Assembly (NCBI GenBank): GCA_001465935.1
Contig: LNKV01000017.1
Coordinates: 321,499 to 385,498, forward strand
DNA length: 64,000 bases
Direction: 5' to 3'
DNA from: Clarireedia homoeocarpa
Lineage: Eukaryota; Ascomycota; Leotiomycetes; Helotiales; Rutstroemiaceae
Shown here: positions 46,271 to 59,089 of the stretch, piece after piece
Layout of the letters: every line of letters starts with the position of its first letter
Position numbering within the stretch: the stretch's first letter is position 1
The notes under the pieces: generated by a model
The model's database searches: none
What the model was told of the DNA's origin: nothing
The model's input: only the letters and a program-made list of their open reading frames with translations
Program-made: the position numbers and the translations under genes

Positions 46271-48365
46271 ATGCATCAGACGCACCGGCATAAAGTGAGT
46301 ACCACGATCACGAGTTATGCCTACAACCAACAACCTAAGGGCTCAAACTACAATTCTATATCTTGATAGACATCTTACTAACAATACCTCCAGCATGGCC
46401 TCAGGTCAACAGTCTCTCGACTAGCCATCTTATGCGCAGTCCCTCTAACCTCCGCCTTCCCCTACACCAACGTCGAGACCAGAGCAACAGGCATCCAAGA
46501 CTGCCTCACTCAACACTCCGTCCCCTACCAAGACAGCTCGTCCTCAACATGGTCCAGCCTAATCCAACCATACAATCTCCGTCTCCCTTACACCCCTGCC
46601 GTTGTCACTCTTCCAACCACCTCTCAACACGTGAGTGACTCTGTTACTTGCGCCGCAGCAGCCGGCCTCAAGGTTCAGGCTAAGTCCGGTGGTCACTCCT
46701 ACGCGAGTTATTCCACTGGTGGTAAAGATGGGAGTTTGATCATCAACTTGCAGAATTTCAACTCCATCAGCATTGATGCCAGTATGTGCCCTAATCCACT
46801 TCTACACCCGCATTCAAACTAATCTCCAAAACAGAAACCAACATTGCCACCGTAGGTGGCGGTGTACGTCTTGGAAATCTTGCTCTCGGCCTGTACAACC
46901 AAGGCAAACGCGCCCTCCCGCACGGTACCTGTCCCGGCGTCGGAATCGGCGGGCACTTCCTGCACGGCGGTTATGGCTACGCGTCCCGCCACTGGGGTCT
47001 TGCCCTTGACACCATCGTCGGGCTTGACGTTGTCCTCGCAAACGGCACCCAAGTGCATACAACCAGCACCGCCTACCCCGACCTCTTCTACGCCATGCGC
47101 GGCGCCGGTGAATCCTTCGGTATCGCCACAGCCTTCTACCTACAAACCTTCGCGGCCCCCAGCAACGTAGTAACCTTCTCGGCCAGCATCCCCGCAACCC
47201 TCTCCTCTGTCTCCACCGCTGTATCCGCCTTCTCCAAACTTCAAGCCTTCACGCTCGACCCCTCCTCCATCTACAGCAACATCACCCTCGGCATCTACAC
47301 CGATAATTACGGTTCCTTCTCCCTCTCCGGGTGGTGTGTATCCTGCTCCCTCTCCACCTTCAAGTCCACCACCTTCCCCAAAATCCTCGCCGCCTTTCCC
47401 GCAGCTGAAAGCACCTCTGTGAAATCCCTCGGCTGGACCGACGCCCTCGTCAATGTTAATAATGGTGGAGCATTGGCGGAACCCTTGACTGGGTATAATG
47501 CGCACGATACCTTTTACGCGAAGTCTGTGGTGACAAAGAATGCGCAGCCCTTGACGGAGGCGCAACTTACGAGTTTCTTTGGCTTTTTGATTAATCAGGG
47601 GCGAAACTCACCGGGTGATTGGTATACGATTATTGATTTGTATGGTGGTGCGGGGAGTCAGGTGAATGTGCCAAGTTCGGATGCGAGCGCGTATTCGGAT
47701 CGGGATGCGCATTGGGTTTTCCAGGTTAGTTTGATTCTTTTTTTTTTCCTTCTCCTCCTCCTATTCCTTGCTTTGATTCCAACCCTCCCCCTCCCCCTCC
47801 CCCTCCCCCTCCCCACCCTTTTAAGATCTAAAACTCCGTTCTATTCCAATCCAAGCACATATCAGCTAACCACCCCTTCAAACAGAACTACGCATACACC
47901 TCCGCGCCCCCTTTCCCCTCCACCCTCCTCACCTTCCTCGACACCCTCAACGCCGCCCTAACCAGCACCTCCAACACCTTCTCCACCTACCTAAACTACG
48001 TGGACCCGTCCCTCTCCGCCGCCACCGCCGCCATGTCCGCCTACGGCTCCACCACCTACAACAAGCTGCTCTCCCTCAAGCAGACATACGACGCGGCACA
48101 GATCTTCTGGAACCCGCAGAGTATCGGGAGTACGGATTCCGGCTCAAGCAGCACTGGGGGTAATGGTGGAGTTTCGACCACGAGCACAACAACAGCAGCA
48201 CAGCCGACCGCGACACTGAAGGTTTCGACCGATGCCTCGTGTGGCGGACAGACCACGTGCCAGGGGAGTTCGTTCGGGGATTGCTGTTCGCAATATGGCT
48301 ATTGTGGGAGCACGAGTGCGTATTGTGGGAGTGGATGCCAAAAGGGGTTTGGAACGTGTTCTTGA
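46271..48365 (+). CDS. Secreted bicovalent FAD carbohydrate oxidase (AA7/BBE-like) with C-terminal chitin-binding domain
   Basis: Model: 46271..46294, 46394..46781, 46835..47724, 47886..48365; 593 aa. Exon 1 is 24 nt and supplies MHQTHRHK. The signal peptide core is LAILCAVPLTSA. The FAD fold shows KSGGHSYASYSTGG (H109) and LPHGTCPGVGIGGHFLHGGY (C170), the two residues that bind FAD covalently in glucooligosaccharide and chitooligosaccharide oxidases. It ends in the BBE segment NYVDPSLSA and AAQIFWNPQSI. After a Ser/Thr/Gly linker comes a CBM18 hevein-type module (CGGQTTCQGSSFGDCCSQYG, YCGSTSAYCGSGCQKGFGTC). Such enzymes oxidise the reducing end of oligosaccharides with O2, giving H2O2 outside the cell. 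The CBM18 suggests a chitin-related substrate (inference). A GTGAGT inside exon 2 is coding, not used as a donor. Intron 3 carries a CTCCCC repeat. Confidence 0.93.
47783..47814. repeat. CTCCCC microsatellite inside an intron
   Basis: About five CTCCCC units in the last intron of the FAD oxidase gene (47725..47885), on the coding strand, preceded by a T/C-rich tract. Confidence 0.85.
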
Positions 48366-48891
48366 GAAAGAGTGAATGAAGAGATACAACGATAATTGCA
48401 TGGGAAGGAGAAGAAGAGGAAGATACTTACGATAATTACGTTGGGAAAGACTTCGAGAATAAAGAATTATTAATGGTAATTTAATAAGTGTCGGGTGTTG
48501 TTTTAGTAGATGAGTTTGTATTTGATGCAATGGATATAGAGAAGAGAAGATAGTTGTTTAGAGTGGAATCATAAAGACGACTAGATAATGTTCATAGATA
48601 AAGTAAGAAATGCATTTCAGTCAAAAAGAGTGTTTTAAGAGTTGCAAGTAATATGTTCTAAATCTCGTGATGGAAGTGCAAAGCTGTAATATCAGCTTTC
48701 TCGTTGGCACGAGCGGATAATACAAGGAATGCATGATATTCAATCACCAGCGCACATAAAGTCTGGACTTAGCGTGTAAAGCATCGAACCATATCTCATT
48801 TCATTTATCTATTGCATAAAGACAGCCGTTTTGTCGCTTTGGTGCCTCGTTAATGCACAAACGATAAAGTTATCCGTAGATCCAAATCTGT
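48366..48891. other. Intergenic between convergent genes, 0.5 kb
   Basis: AT-rich 3' flanks of the oxidase and the aminotransferase. No coding block, RNA gene or repeat is seen. Confidence 0.5.
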
Positions 48892-50795
48892 TTATTGCTC
48901 TAATTGTTCTCCATTGGTGAATCTAAATGTTGGTTAGCAATGTCCTTAATGGGGAGAACCAACTGGGCACGAGTTACTTACTTGTTAACAACTCTCTGAA
49001 TGCCGTCCAAACCCATCTTCAAGGTCTCCATCGTGGGACCATAACTGAATCGAACGAAGTGGTGACAAGGACTGTCGAACAAATCTCTTCTCTTACTTGG
49101 GTTTAGGTCGAAGAAGATACCGGGAACAACGATGACACGTTCCTCAAGACAAGCTTGGAAGAAGTTGAGGCCATCACTGATTGCTTCTGGTAGTCCTTCG
49201 AGATCTACGACGACTGATTAGAAATATCCTTATTGACAGATAATTTGACTTGACTTACCTAACCACAGATAGAAAGTGCTGTCGGGCACGTTGTTGATTT
49301 TGAAGCCCATGTCCCGAAGACGGCCAACGACATAATCGCGCTTGTCCTGAACATCCAATTAGCAATATACAAACTTCATTTTCATTAACAACTTACGCGG
49401 AAGTGCCTTTGTAGGGCAATCATTTCCTTGCGAACCTTTTCGGGCTCAAGCATAGGGACAGCTGCCTCTTGGAAAGGAACGTTAGCACCACCATCAAGAT
49501 AAGAACCGCAAGATCCGATGGCTTTGATGAATTCCTATTGATCGTTAATTGAATTCTTAGGACATGTAGAAGCACCCGCTGACCTTAGGACCAAGAATCC
49601 ACGCGATTCTCCATCCAGGTAATCTGAAGCGCTTGGTGAGACCATCAATGATCAAGACATCATCGTCATCAACGTCATCGATGTTCTCAGCAGCACTAAT
49701 GGTAGTACCATCACAATCAGAGGTGTAATTGTAACCACTGTAGAATTCATCCATGACCAAAGTGGCACGATCTCTACAGATTTCTTGGATCTCATTTAAC
49801 TGAGGGTTCTTAACCACCCTGCCAGTAGGGTTTCGAGGGTTTGAGGTCAAAATGACCGAGGTACCTCGAGCGATTTCCTCCCCAATCTTGTCTGGGTGGA
49901 TGTGGTATCCATCTTCCATGGATAGAGGAGAGGGGATTGCCGCAAACTGTTCAAAGTAAGCCCTGCGCATCTCTTGAATGGAAATGTGGCAAACCTACGT
50001 TCTTGAATAGCGACAACATCTCATTATATGCCGTATAATCGGGAATGAAGAAGCCCAAGTAGGCATTGTTCAGAACCGCTGCAATTCTGATCAATCCTGC
50101 ACGACCACCTGGCACAATGCACACGTTCTCCCATGTATATTGACTTGATTTGCCGGCTCTATGGTGAACGTTGTATAGGTTTGCAACCGCCGCCCGCAGG
50201 CTCTTGATACCAGCTGTAGGTCCATACTCTCTGCCTGCCATTGTAATATCAATGTTGGTAGGGCGTTCGAAGCTGCCTTCAATCTCGTCGTCGACTTCTG
50301 GGGCTCCTTGTCCAAGGTTTGCCCATTTCTCGGGTTCCTCAGCAAAGCCATGCTCGTAAGCTCGCTCAGTACACCATACTACACCAGTACTGGCACGAGT
50401 AGGATCCAATCCTGCATGAGATCTGTGTCCCTCGTGGGCATTTCTGAATTGCTTATGGATCTTTGAGTCCATCTCTAAGGATCGTGGTTAGCGGGCAAGG
50501 TACGGATGAGTAATTCTGCTCTGGAGCATCTCTGGTCAAAGAAAGCTGGAGAGAATGGTATGCAGACATCTCTTCTGCAGACTCGAGCTATAACAAGCTG
50601 TCTTGATAGACAGAAACCTGCGTGGGCGAATCTTACTGTGACCAAACCCATACAAAGCCCCCAAAAAGAATGAGAATAAAGTGACAAACCATTTGCAGAA
50701 GGATCATGAGTACTGAATCTCCGATTCAATTTACTTGACAATCTCGGGGCCCCAGTGGACCTGTTCATGGAAAACTTTCTATTATTGAACGACAT
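48892..50795 (-). CDS. PLP-dependent aminotransferase, class I/II
   Basis: Model: 50795..50690, 50474..49999, 49946..49584, 49534..49397, 49346..49259, 49204..48982, 48922..48892; 474 aa, seven exons, all phases closing. Motifs in order: REYGPTAGIKSLRAAVANLY, VCIVPGGRAGLIRIAAVLNN, SVILTSNPRNPTGRVVKNP (the substrate-binding NPTG), ATLVMDEFYSGYNY, and the PLP lysine in IDGLTKRFRLPGWRIAW (near residue 300). The C-terminal domain holds DMGFKINNVPDSTFYLWLD, RVIVVPGIFFDLNP and HHFVRFSYGPTMETLKMGL, with the carboxylate-binding Arg in FVRFSYG. It is a fold type I transaminase; the amino donor is not readable, and ACC synthase-like or aspartate/tyrosine-type labels are possible. The first 35 residues are basic, Ser/Arg/Asn-rich and could target mitochondria; an internal Met (50472) would give a cytosolic form. 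Confidence 0.93.
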
Positions 50796-51761
50796 CGTGT
50801 CTTTTCTTTTATGTGACCTTCTTCTTCTTCGAGTTGGATGAACGACTGTAAAGGAAGTATCGACGACGTCCCTCAAATCTCTTTCGCAGCTTTATAGAGA
50901 AGATAGGGTTGGGTATGTAAAACTACACGGCGGGAAAGTGAATAGAACGAATGGGTTCCCGAAAAGAGGATTCACCACGCTTTTGAATACGAAAAGGGAC
51001 AGGGAACGAAACAAGACGGGAAAAGAGAGTGGGGACGAAGCAGCTTTAAGAAGAAAAAATATGGACAAGAAGCCGGAAAGGGCTCAAAAAGTAACGCAAC
51101 GTTGTGATTGGGTTCACCGTTCCCAACTCGCTGCCACCGACTGGAACTACTGCCCAATTTACCACAGAAAAAAGGAATGTCGTGGGGCAAAGCGTGCGGA
51201 GGGAAAAGCTTGATTTGTGTTTTGCCTTATCGATTACGCACCCCACCCAGCAAGGTCGAATCATGAAAAAATTCCAAAAATTGGAATTCGCGGTGTGATG
51301 AAGCTTACCATAACGGGATGCTTAGAGCGCCGCTTCAGAAGAGGGAGCTGCATGTGCAAATTGGCTCACTCGAATTTGCTATTGCGAAAGTGATCTTCGG
51401 ATGCGCATTTAAAGCAGCAGCAGCTCCGACCCCCGGCAAACGCAAGTCGGGAAGACTCCACGGGAGCAGCAGACGTCGTTCATTGGTGCCACCACATTTA
51501 TGCAGCTTCATTTTGAACACCATTCCTGCAAAGCATACCTAACATGATCAAAATCAAAGCCATTGCGTTGGGTAGTTCAAGGCTCTTACGACTCGGTCTG
51601 TTGTTGGAAATAACAAAACTTTGCAATTATCTCTTCCAGTCTTCCCATATGCCACCATTAACTTATGCTGATATAGGTATAGTAAAATACATTTCGGTTC
51701 TACAGGTACAGGGTGCATCTACGAAACGGAAAAAGAAAAACTAGAAACAAGGGACGGTTGC
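50796..51761. other. Intergenic, 1.0 kb: aminotransferase promoter and V-ATPase 3' flank
   Basis: Both flanking genes run leftwards. Short plus-strand frames (50938..51213, 51318..51542) are basic and without motifs. No gene is supported. Confidence 0.5.
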
Positions 51762-54485
51762 TTAGGAAATATCGGCTGTTGAGGCATCATCCTCCAACAT
51801 CTGTTTGAACGAGAATGGCTCGAACGGTATTCCGTCTCCCAAGAAATGCTTACTCATTGCCTCGACCCAATGAAGACGAAGACTGTGCAACATTGCACTA
51901 GTCCCCTCCATCACAACCAAGACTGCAATCGTGAGACAGAACCACATGAAGAATGTAACGACGATCATAAAAATGCCCGATGGACCAGTCATGCTGAGCC
52001 CAATGCCAAGTGTCATGGTCCAGAGCACAACTGAGAGTTGTTGATGTGCGAGGGAAAGAGCCCATAAACGCAAATATGAAGCAGTGTGAGAGACACAGTT
52101 CAGGCAAAATTCTAAGTCATGTTAGTAATGGTATGAGAAATCATGAGAGACAGGAGACCGTACCAATTGTGTGAATAACCTGATGAATCATAACTTCTGA
52201 AAACTCAAATTCTTCATGCTCTTCATCACCAATATCCTGCGTAATCATAGCAACGCCTTCACCATCGCTGGCTATACTTGCCCTGCCATCAAGAGTATGA
52301 TCATCGTCGTCACCGTCCAGAGCACTGACTCGTGAAGTTTCGCCAATTCCTCTGTATCCCTTCGCACGAGCTTTGTTGTGTTCCCATCGGAGATAGAAAG
52401 GCTTGAGCAATAGCAAAATTGGAACCTGAATGACTGCGATAGCAACGAGGAACATTTGAACACCACCTTGATGAGAGTATAAATACTCGCCGTTGTTGAC
52501 TTCACCAGGCGACAAGAACATGTAGATGAGCATATTCAGCAACCCAGGAGGGGTCTCACCAATGGCAAACCAGTCAATGGACCACTTATAGACGATGGCA
52601 AAGACAAGATAGCCAAAGATTGCTTGGAAGAAGATCATGCCTGGGACGAAAACACCCCAGATATCGATGGGTGCCTTGAAATGGCGAGCATTGATGTAGG
52701 AGAGACACAGCGAATAGGTCATATGGCACCAACCCATCAAGATACTCAACTTCATCTTAAAACTGTTGCTGAACAAAAGATCGTTCTCAGCACCGTGCCA
52801 CATCCAATCTATACCGAATGGGTATCGGTATCCCGAAGGGTCTTTAAGATGAGCTTCGGTGGTATCCGGATAGTGTTCTGACCATGCCCACGCACTAGGG
52901 AAGATCGAGAATGACTTCGAGAATGCATCGTTGTAGATAAGACCAGTGTACATGGAGAAGATACCCATCATCAACATGATATAACGACCATAGAAAGCCA
53001 TGGAGAAGAGTTCGTCGCGGACTTTCTTAAGTGATTTTTCCCAGTAGATCATAGCCGAAGCAGCGCAGACCATGAGGAAACCATGTCCCAAGTCACCAAA
53101 CATGACTGCGAACAAGAATGGAAAGGTGACAATGGTGGGAAGACCAGGATTAACTTCTTGATACTTTGCGGTACCGTACGCGTTGATGATTGTCTGGAAA
53201 CCTTCGGTAAACTTGTTTGTCTTTTGATATGTTGGCGGAGTTTTGTTGGTTCTAATCTCGTTGATGATAGAGGGAACAGAAAGACCGGCTCTGTTATTGA
53301 CATCATGCAGAGTCGACTTGATCAGGGGCAAGGAGTTTGAAGGGCACCAAGCCTCAGCAATCAAAGTTTTCCGCGCATGATCGTAAGAGAACAGGTTCAG
53401 CGTTTGATAAACAGCCTTCTCCTTCTTGATGATAACCATCCATGCAGCCAAGCTCCGTGCAATTTGGGTAAGTTCGGCATCGAGTGTCTGCTTTGTGTTG
53501 CGAAGGACACTGTTCAAGTCACCCAACCGAGTATTGACCTCATGAATCTGATCTCTACGGAGATCGCTATTCTCATCCACGGCATAAAGGTCAGCGCCAA
53601 GTGATTCGGAAATCTTCCTGATCTTGGCAATAAGTTCCTTTCCGTGTGCAAAAATCACAAAGACGTTCTTGTTGATCGCTTCGTTGTTTGATGGGTCGAT
53701 GATGGGTTCGGGTATTTCCGACTGGTTCATGTACAAGTTGCCTCGTAAAGTTCTCCACAAAATTCGCTCAAACGCTGCGATGCGGTCCCGAGGGATGACT
53801 CCTGCCACGAAACCAATATTCATTCCAGAAAATGATCGCTCTGCATCGCCGTTTTGATGCGGCTGCTCGACGTCTTGGAGCAGGGGTGCATCATCGTCAT
53901 CAATCGAGGCTCTAATTTCATCGACGTTGCCATGTGCTCGGTCAAAGAAGGATCCAGCCTCCCTCAATACCCATCTCCATTCCGAAAGCTCTACCTCCCT
54001 CTTCTTCAATGTCTCATAACTGTCGTTTAGGGACGCGATTCGTTGTTCGAGGCTTTGGCTGCGATCGGATAGTTCGTCAATTTCGGTGGCGGTGGGAGCT
54101 GCGAGTGTTTCGACATCAAGATCCAGTTTTCGAAGAGGAATTCCAGCCTTTTCCATCTGACCATGGAAGTATCCTGCGTAGCAATTAGTAATGCCGAACG
54201 TAAAAGGCGGATTCGAGTCGGCACATACGAAGTTGTCGTTCGACATTATCTAGTCGTCGTATCTCCTGAGTGAAGGTTCGCTGGAAGGCGGTAACATCGG
54301 CATTAAGCTATAATCCACATTAGAAGACACCTCCCATCTTTAGGGAACAGTCATACATCTCGGAACTGGATTTGACCAATCTCTCCCAGTGCGTTAACAA
54401 TTTCGCGGCCAATTTCGTTGGAAATGTAGAGCTGGACCATGCTCATGTCCGCTGAGCGGAACATCGTATCCTGTGCTGGTGCCAT
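51762..54485 (-). CDS. VPH1: V-type proton ATPase subunit a (Vph1-like)
   Basis: Model: 54485..54357, 54307..54229, 54173..52164, 52111..51762; 855 aa, introns 49-55 nt. It starts MAPAQDTMFRSADMSMVQLY, then IGQIQFRDLNADVTAFQRTF, and carries the cytosolic stalk domain to about residue 400 (NIGFVAGVIPRDRIAAFERI, WRTLRGNLYMNQSEIPEP). The membrane half opens with VTFPFLFAVMFGDLGHGFLM and has the usual eight helices. The proton-path arginine is R754 in ASYLRLWALSLAHQQLS. This subunit links V1 and Vo and conducts protons into vacuoles or Golgi. Fungi usually have one copy, serving both Vph1 and Stv1 roles. A linker between helices 6 and 7 is acidic and Ser-rich. All key residues are present. Confidence 0.97.
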
Positions 54486-56532
54486 GGCGAGAAGCTCGGG
54501 ATCAATCCCTAAAATCTCTTCCGATAACACGTTGAAGCTTCAGGTAGCGGTGGAGGTGAGTTTGTAGGATGAATTCGAGGTTGTAAGATGTTGGAGGAGG
54601 CGCCCAAGCTTCGCTACCAAGTTGTCATGAGCTAACTAAGCACGTGATCGAGCTTAGCCAGTGAGACCTGCGTTTTCAGGTTAAGACACCAATTCCAAGA
54701 CATTCGCACTCCGCTCGCTTCTTCAATGTCTGATGAAACCCATATTGTTGTCGTAAGAAATATCTTCGCATTCACAATTCCGCTCAAAACACTAGCAAAT
54801 GCTGCAATGAAAGCTTGCAGTCCGCCATTCACGTCAACTATGTCATTTATCCAATGCCAGCGCAGACAGTATTATGATTGGATCTTGCTCTTATGGTCTT
54901 ATGCACTTATGCACGGTTCCGCTGCACATTTTGCACCAACAATGCTCGTACCCACATCATTCACTGAGTCTCAGATATCAAGGGGGAGGTGCCAAGACAC
55001 GAACAACATACCACCTGAGGAAGCACGATCAGATGTGAACGACCAGTGTCATTCTCTTTTTCCTATCCGGCCATGCGGCTGGATCTGCCATGAACAATGC
55101 ACATGTCGATGATTTTCGAAACATGCTGGCGCCGCCACGCGCCGCGAAGCAACGTGTATAAAGACGCCGAAGTCTCGTCGCCATATTATAACATGGATCC
55201 TCAATTTGTCGCAGTTGAAATTTACATTACCCTGTATTTGAAAACTCAATCAAAGTCTCTCCTTCTTACATTACTCGGTCGATCAATCTGGGGCACTATC
55301 TATGCTGACTGCCATGAGGAAACGCTATTCACGGAATTGTGCTAGCCAAGTCCTTCTCCTTCTCCTTCTCATGGAATACTCTATTCACCTAACAGTCTTT
55401 GATGTGCTAATAACCTGCTAGTGAGAGGATATGTACTTCAGTGGTGGTTGTCACAGTGTGGTGCGAAGATGCGTCCAAGCATCAACGTCGACTTTGTGTT
55501 AAAATGTTGCAGCCTGCCAGTTTCATCAATATTTATTGAGATATCTCCCGCTGATTATTCAGGCATGGCACTGGGGACAACATTCATGTTGTACTGCAGC
55601 TCCAAATTACCTGTCTTATCATTGTTGTTATGTTGTACGGAAATTCTTCTTCCAGCAGTCCATCTAAGCCACATATATCTATGCACATAACTGAAGTGCG
55701 ACAGCATCCCCTTGGCTGCTCCCCGACCGAAATCTTATCCCTTTCAATTATGAAGTTCAAACGTTAGCCGGGGTTTCGTTAGTGGGATTAATAGGCATGA
55801 ACAGTTTGCTCCGGTGGATATTCTCGATATCTCTCTTATGTCTTCGGTGTTTCACCACTTTTTCTATTAGAAAACCACACACCCTGCTGTCTAATATATC
55901 ACTTCACTTGCAACCAGGATAAGATAATATGACAAGGATATGTCGGCGCTCCCTCCAGGTTTTCGAGAGTTCCAATTGCAACTGTGACGACGAGGATCAA
56001 GTTACAGCACTCAGAGCTTAACTGTGAGGCTACCCCTGGGAGTACGCCTTAGCCACGTGGTTTCAGCGCTATGGTTTATGGGTTGTCTAACTTTCCAGAT
56101 TGGACTACTGCTACAATGAGTATCATTGAATTCCTTTTCCACCACTCTGTCCTAATTCTTTCTACTTGATTTATCTTTTGTGTTCGGTTTACTTTCCCAA
56201 GGGGGTTGAAGTCAGGTAACAACGGGCTAATCGCTCACTTATGATGTGATAGTGCGGTACGATGGAGAGCTGGTAGCGCTAGCTTTGATATCGGAAGGGA
56301 ATACTCTACTCAAGGGTAAGGATGCTAGAATGAATTGCGAAAATGAAAACGTGGGCGCAGAAGGTGCGAATAATGGAGGCTCAACAGAAGGGTCTCGAAA
56401 TGAGATTCCGTGAGGATAGCTCTTAGACATGGAATCACGTGAAGAGAGTTTGAGTGGGATAGAAATATGGTGGTGCATCAACGGCCAAACAACCCTATAC
56501 GTGCTGCTAGAATTTATATTATCTGGCTTTCC
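54486..56532. other. Intergenic, 2.0 kb: V-ATPase promoter and protease 3' flank
   Basis: A 128-codon ATG frame on the plus strand (54726..55112) starts 240 bp from the V-ATPase start but has Cys/His/Met-rich random composition and no motif, so it is not called. A CTTCTCCTTCTCCTT tract lies near 55353..55369. No RNA gene or transposon arms were noticed. Confidence 0.5.
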
Positions 56533-58144
56533 CTAATATGTATCGTTACTAGTATAGTTTTCTCTTGCTGCGAATTTCAGTTCTCCAGCACCAATATCAA
56601 AGACGGTGACAACGTTCTTCTGGAAAGTGTCTCCGAGAACGTAGACATCTTCCTCAGTATCACTTCCACCATCATCAATACCTGAAATGCATACATCATT
56701 TCCAGCGTCATCGGTACCAGCAAGTAGTATCATGTCAAGAGGGTTTGTATAGAAGACGGTTCCGCCAATCTTGATGCCGAGGACGGGAGGAGTTGCCGTG
56801 CAGGAAACGAGGTACGCACCTTCCTCCTCAGAGTACACTGCTGGAGGCCTGAATGCTCTATTGATGGCATTCGCGAGCCTGGTTGGGAAGTAGTTGAGGG
56901 TTGTACCAGAATCGACCTAAAATGGCGTTTCGGTTAGTCAATCGGTAGATCACAAATGTTGTTCACTTATTAAGAGGCAAGATTGGATATTACATACAAT
57001 GTAAGTTGGCGCAGCAGCTCCCGAAATGGCTTTGCCGTTGACATAAGCACCTTCAATGTTGATAGTGTAGAAATCATATGATTGAGGATATCCTTCAATC
57101 GTAGTGACCAGAATTGGGGTGCTGGCGAAATCTTGTGTGAAGTTCACTGGTGGTACACCTCCAAGAGCTAAGTAGCCTGCCGGGCCGGATACATCACGTT
57201 CGATAGCAAGACTGAACAGTGGTGCTACAAGGCCGTCCTTGTACATCGTCGTGAAGATAGGGTTGTAGATAAGCCTTTTGCCCGATGCGCTGTTATCTTT
57301 CTCAGGATTGGTACCAGCGAAGGCAGAGGTGCTATGGTTCGCCATTGTTAGTACCCACATAGACTTTGACTTCTGAAGACGCGCTTCCTTGGGCGTACAG
57401 GAGGCAAGAGGCTGAATGAGAGATCACGTACATGTTGGGGTATGCCAAACCCACCAATCCACTGGTAGTCCCATCGCCATTCCATGCAGCATAATTGACC
57501 AGAGCCACGGTTTGGTTAACTGTGATACCAGCCAATGTCACCTCATCATAGCCAAGGACACCAGTCAAAAATTCACCATCTCCATAAGTGATGTTGAAGT
57601 TCTCGTTTGGAATTTGAACGAACTCGGAACCGGGTGTATACGTTGGACCGAAATGGCAATCTGATTCGTTAAGAGGGGCGCTGGTTTCAATATCTACGCA
57701 GTCGAAACCAGTTTCAGCTAGCCAGGTGTCACTGGATCCTGTATCAACACTAATAATATGTTAGTTGATTCTAAACATCTTCAAAAGAGTCCCCGCATCT
57801 GATGGCGACGACAAGACTGCCACTCACATAACCTCGAAAGTTTGGGACCCGAATGTAATGTTTGTGGAGAACTCCTCTCCCTCGAACAAACTGATCAAAG
57901 TGGTACTGTTTCCAGTTGGAATCTCTATACCTTGCAGTTTAGCCGCACTTCTAGCTTTCGATGTGCTGGAGGACTTCTTTGCGAGAGTTAGGACATTCTC
58001 CGACACAGCAATATCACTTGCACGTTTGAAAACTGGAGCCTTTGTAGTGGTAATCTTGGTATTTGGATTACGTGGGAGAAGGCGTGCGGAGGTGAGAGGA
58101 AGGAATGGGAGAACAGCAAAAGAGGAGAGGACAGAGAGCAACAT
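56533..58144 (-). CDS. Secreted pepsin-like aspartic protease (A1)
   Basis: Model: 58144..57828, 57749..57432, 57331..56998, 56916..56533; 450 aa, introns 78-100 nt. A signal peptide (MLLSVLSSFAVLPFLPL) precedes a propeptide with a KR site (VFKRAS). The two catalytic motifs are VDTGSSDTW (D108, completed across intron 1) and VDSGTTLNYFP (D325, directly after intron 3). Other A1 features are NITYGDGEFLTGVLGYDEV (flap with Tyr), SGLVGLAYPN, YLALGGVPPVNF and YVLGDTFQKNVVTVFD. Like other fungal A1 enzymes it should cut proteins in acid surroundings, secreted or wall-bound. The C-terminus (FAARENYTSNDTY) lacks the long Ser-rich tail and hydrophobic end of GPI-anchored yapsins, so a soluble enzyme is more likely. 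The frame upstream reaches only a GTG, so the ATG at 58144 is used. Confidence 0.95.
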
Positions 58145-59089
58145 GATGACTTTCGTTAATTGAAGATGCAGACACACACGAAATGAAAGGCGGCGAAATT
58201 GCTGGTTACCAGTACTTATATATCTGCATTTATTCCCGTACGGTAACTTATATGATGACGCGGATACTCGCAGCCCTGGTAGCTACCAGTATATTGTAGT
58301 AATACATTTCTTTGGACATACTTTCTTCCGGCTGCATCTACTACAACGAAAGAGGCAGCTCTCTAAGTCCAGCAAACCATAAATTTTCCTATCGCGGTCA
58401 CCTCCGTCCATTGTAAGGTACTGTTGTGATGAAGGTGGGATGCACCCAAAAGAGATTGGTGGGTTTAAAGCCAAGAGATGAGATCTATGGGTAACGCTAC
58501 ATATTGCGGAGAAATATCTGCAGATAAGCAATTCAACATCGTGGTGGCGATTATTAACACGAGAAGTCTTTATCTGTCGCTACCAATTCTTTTGGGGAGG
58601 ACGCGTGCCAATCAAGCATTTGTGGATATCGTAACCGATGCAGGCTGTATGCAGTGTCAGGGGGTGGTATTACTTTGCCGACCAGAGTCCCGGAGTTATG
58701 TTGCCTCATCATTTCCCAAATAGTTATCTGTACTTCATGTCTGTTCTTAGCATTATAATTTTTACGGCTCTTTCGACATCAGCTTATATATGTCTGGTTT
58801 TTATGGTTTTGTGTCTAAACGTTTGGACCCAAGAAGCATCCCATCATGTCCCGGATCTCGATATACACTACATACCCAGGTAAGATTTACTGAGCTGTGG
58901 CAATAATAATTACATATGGATCTCACAATTTGCAACGTATTTCATTCGTCCTTGAATTTATAAAGGAAATTCTATTAGCATCAATGTTCTCCTTGACTAG
59001 CCTATCTTAAATCTCAGCCAACATCTTTGACGTAGAAAGTAACATATACGAGATGACCCCTCATCGCCCTGCTCCTTGCATGCTTCTGC
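58145..59089. other. Intergenic, 0.9 kb, protease promoter
   Basis: Upstream of the protease, with a TATA-like TTATATATCT about 70 nt before its ATG (58216..58225). Otherwise only short frames with no motif. Confidence 0.5.

Noticed and set aside
46631..46657. GTGAGT to GCAG as a possible intron in the FAD oxidase
   Set aside because: Far too short, and the sequence encodes the conserved stretch leading to KSGGHSY.
54726..55112. 128-codon ATG frame upstream of the V-ATPase gene
   Set aside because: Cys/His/Met-rich without any motif, no splice extension, no repeat support.
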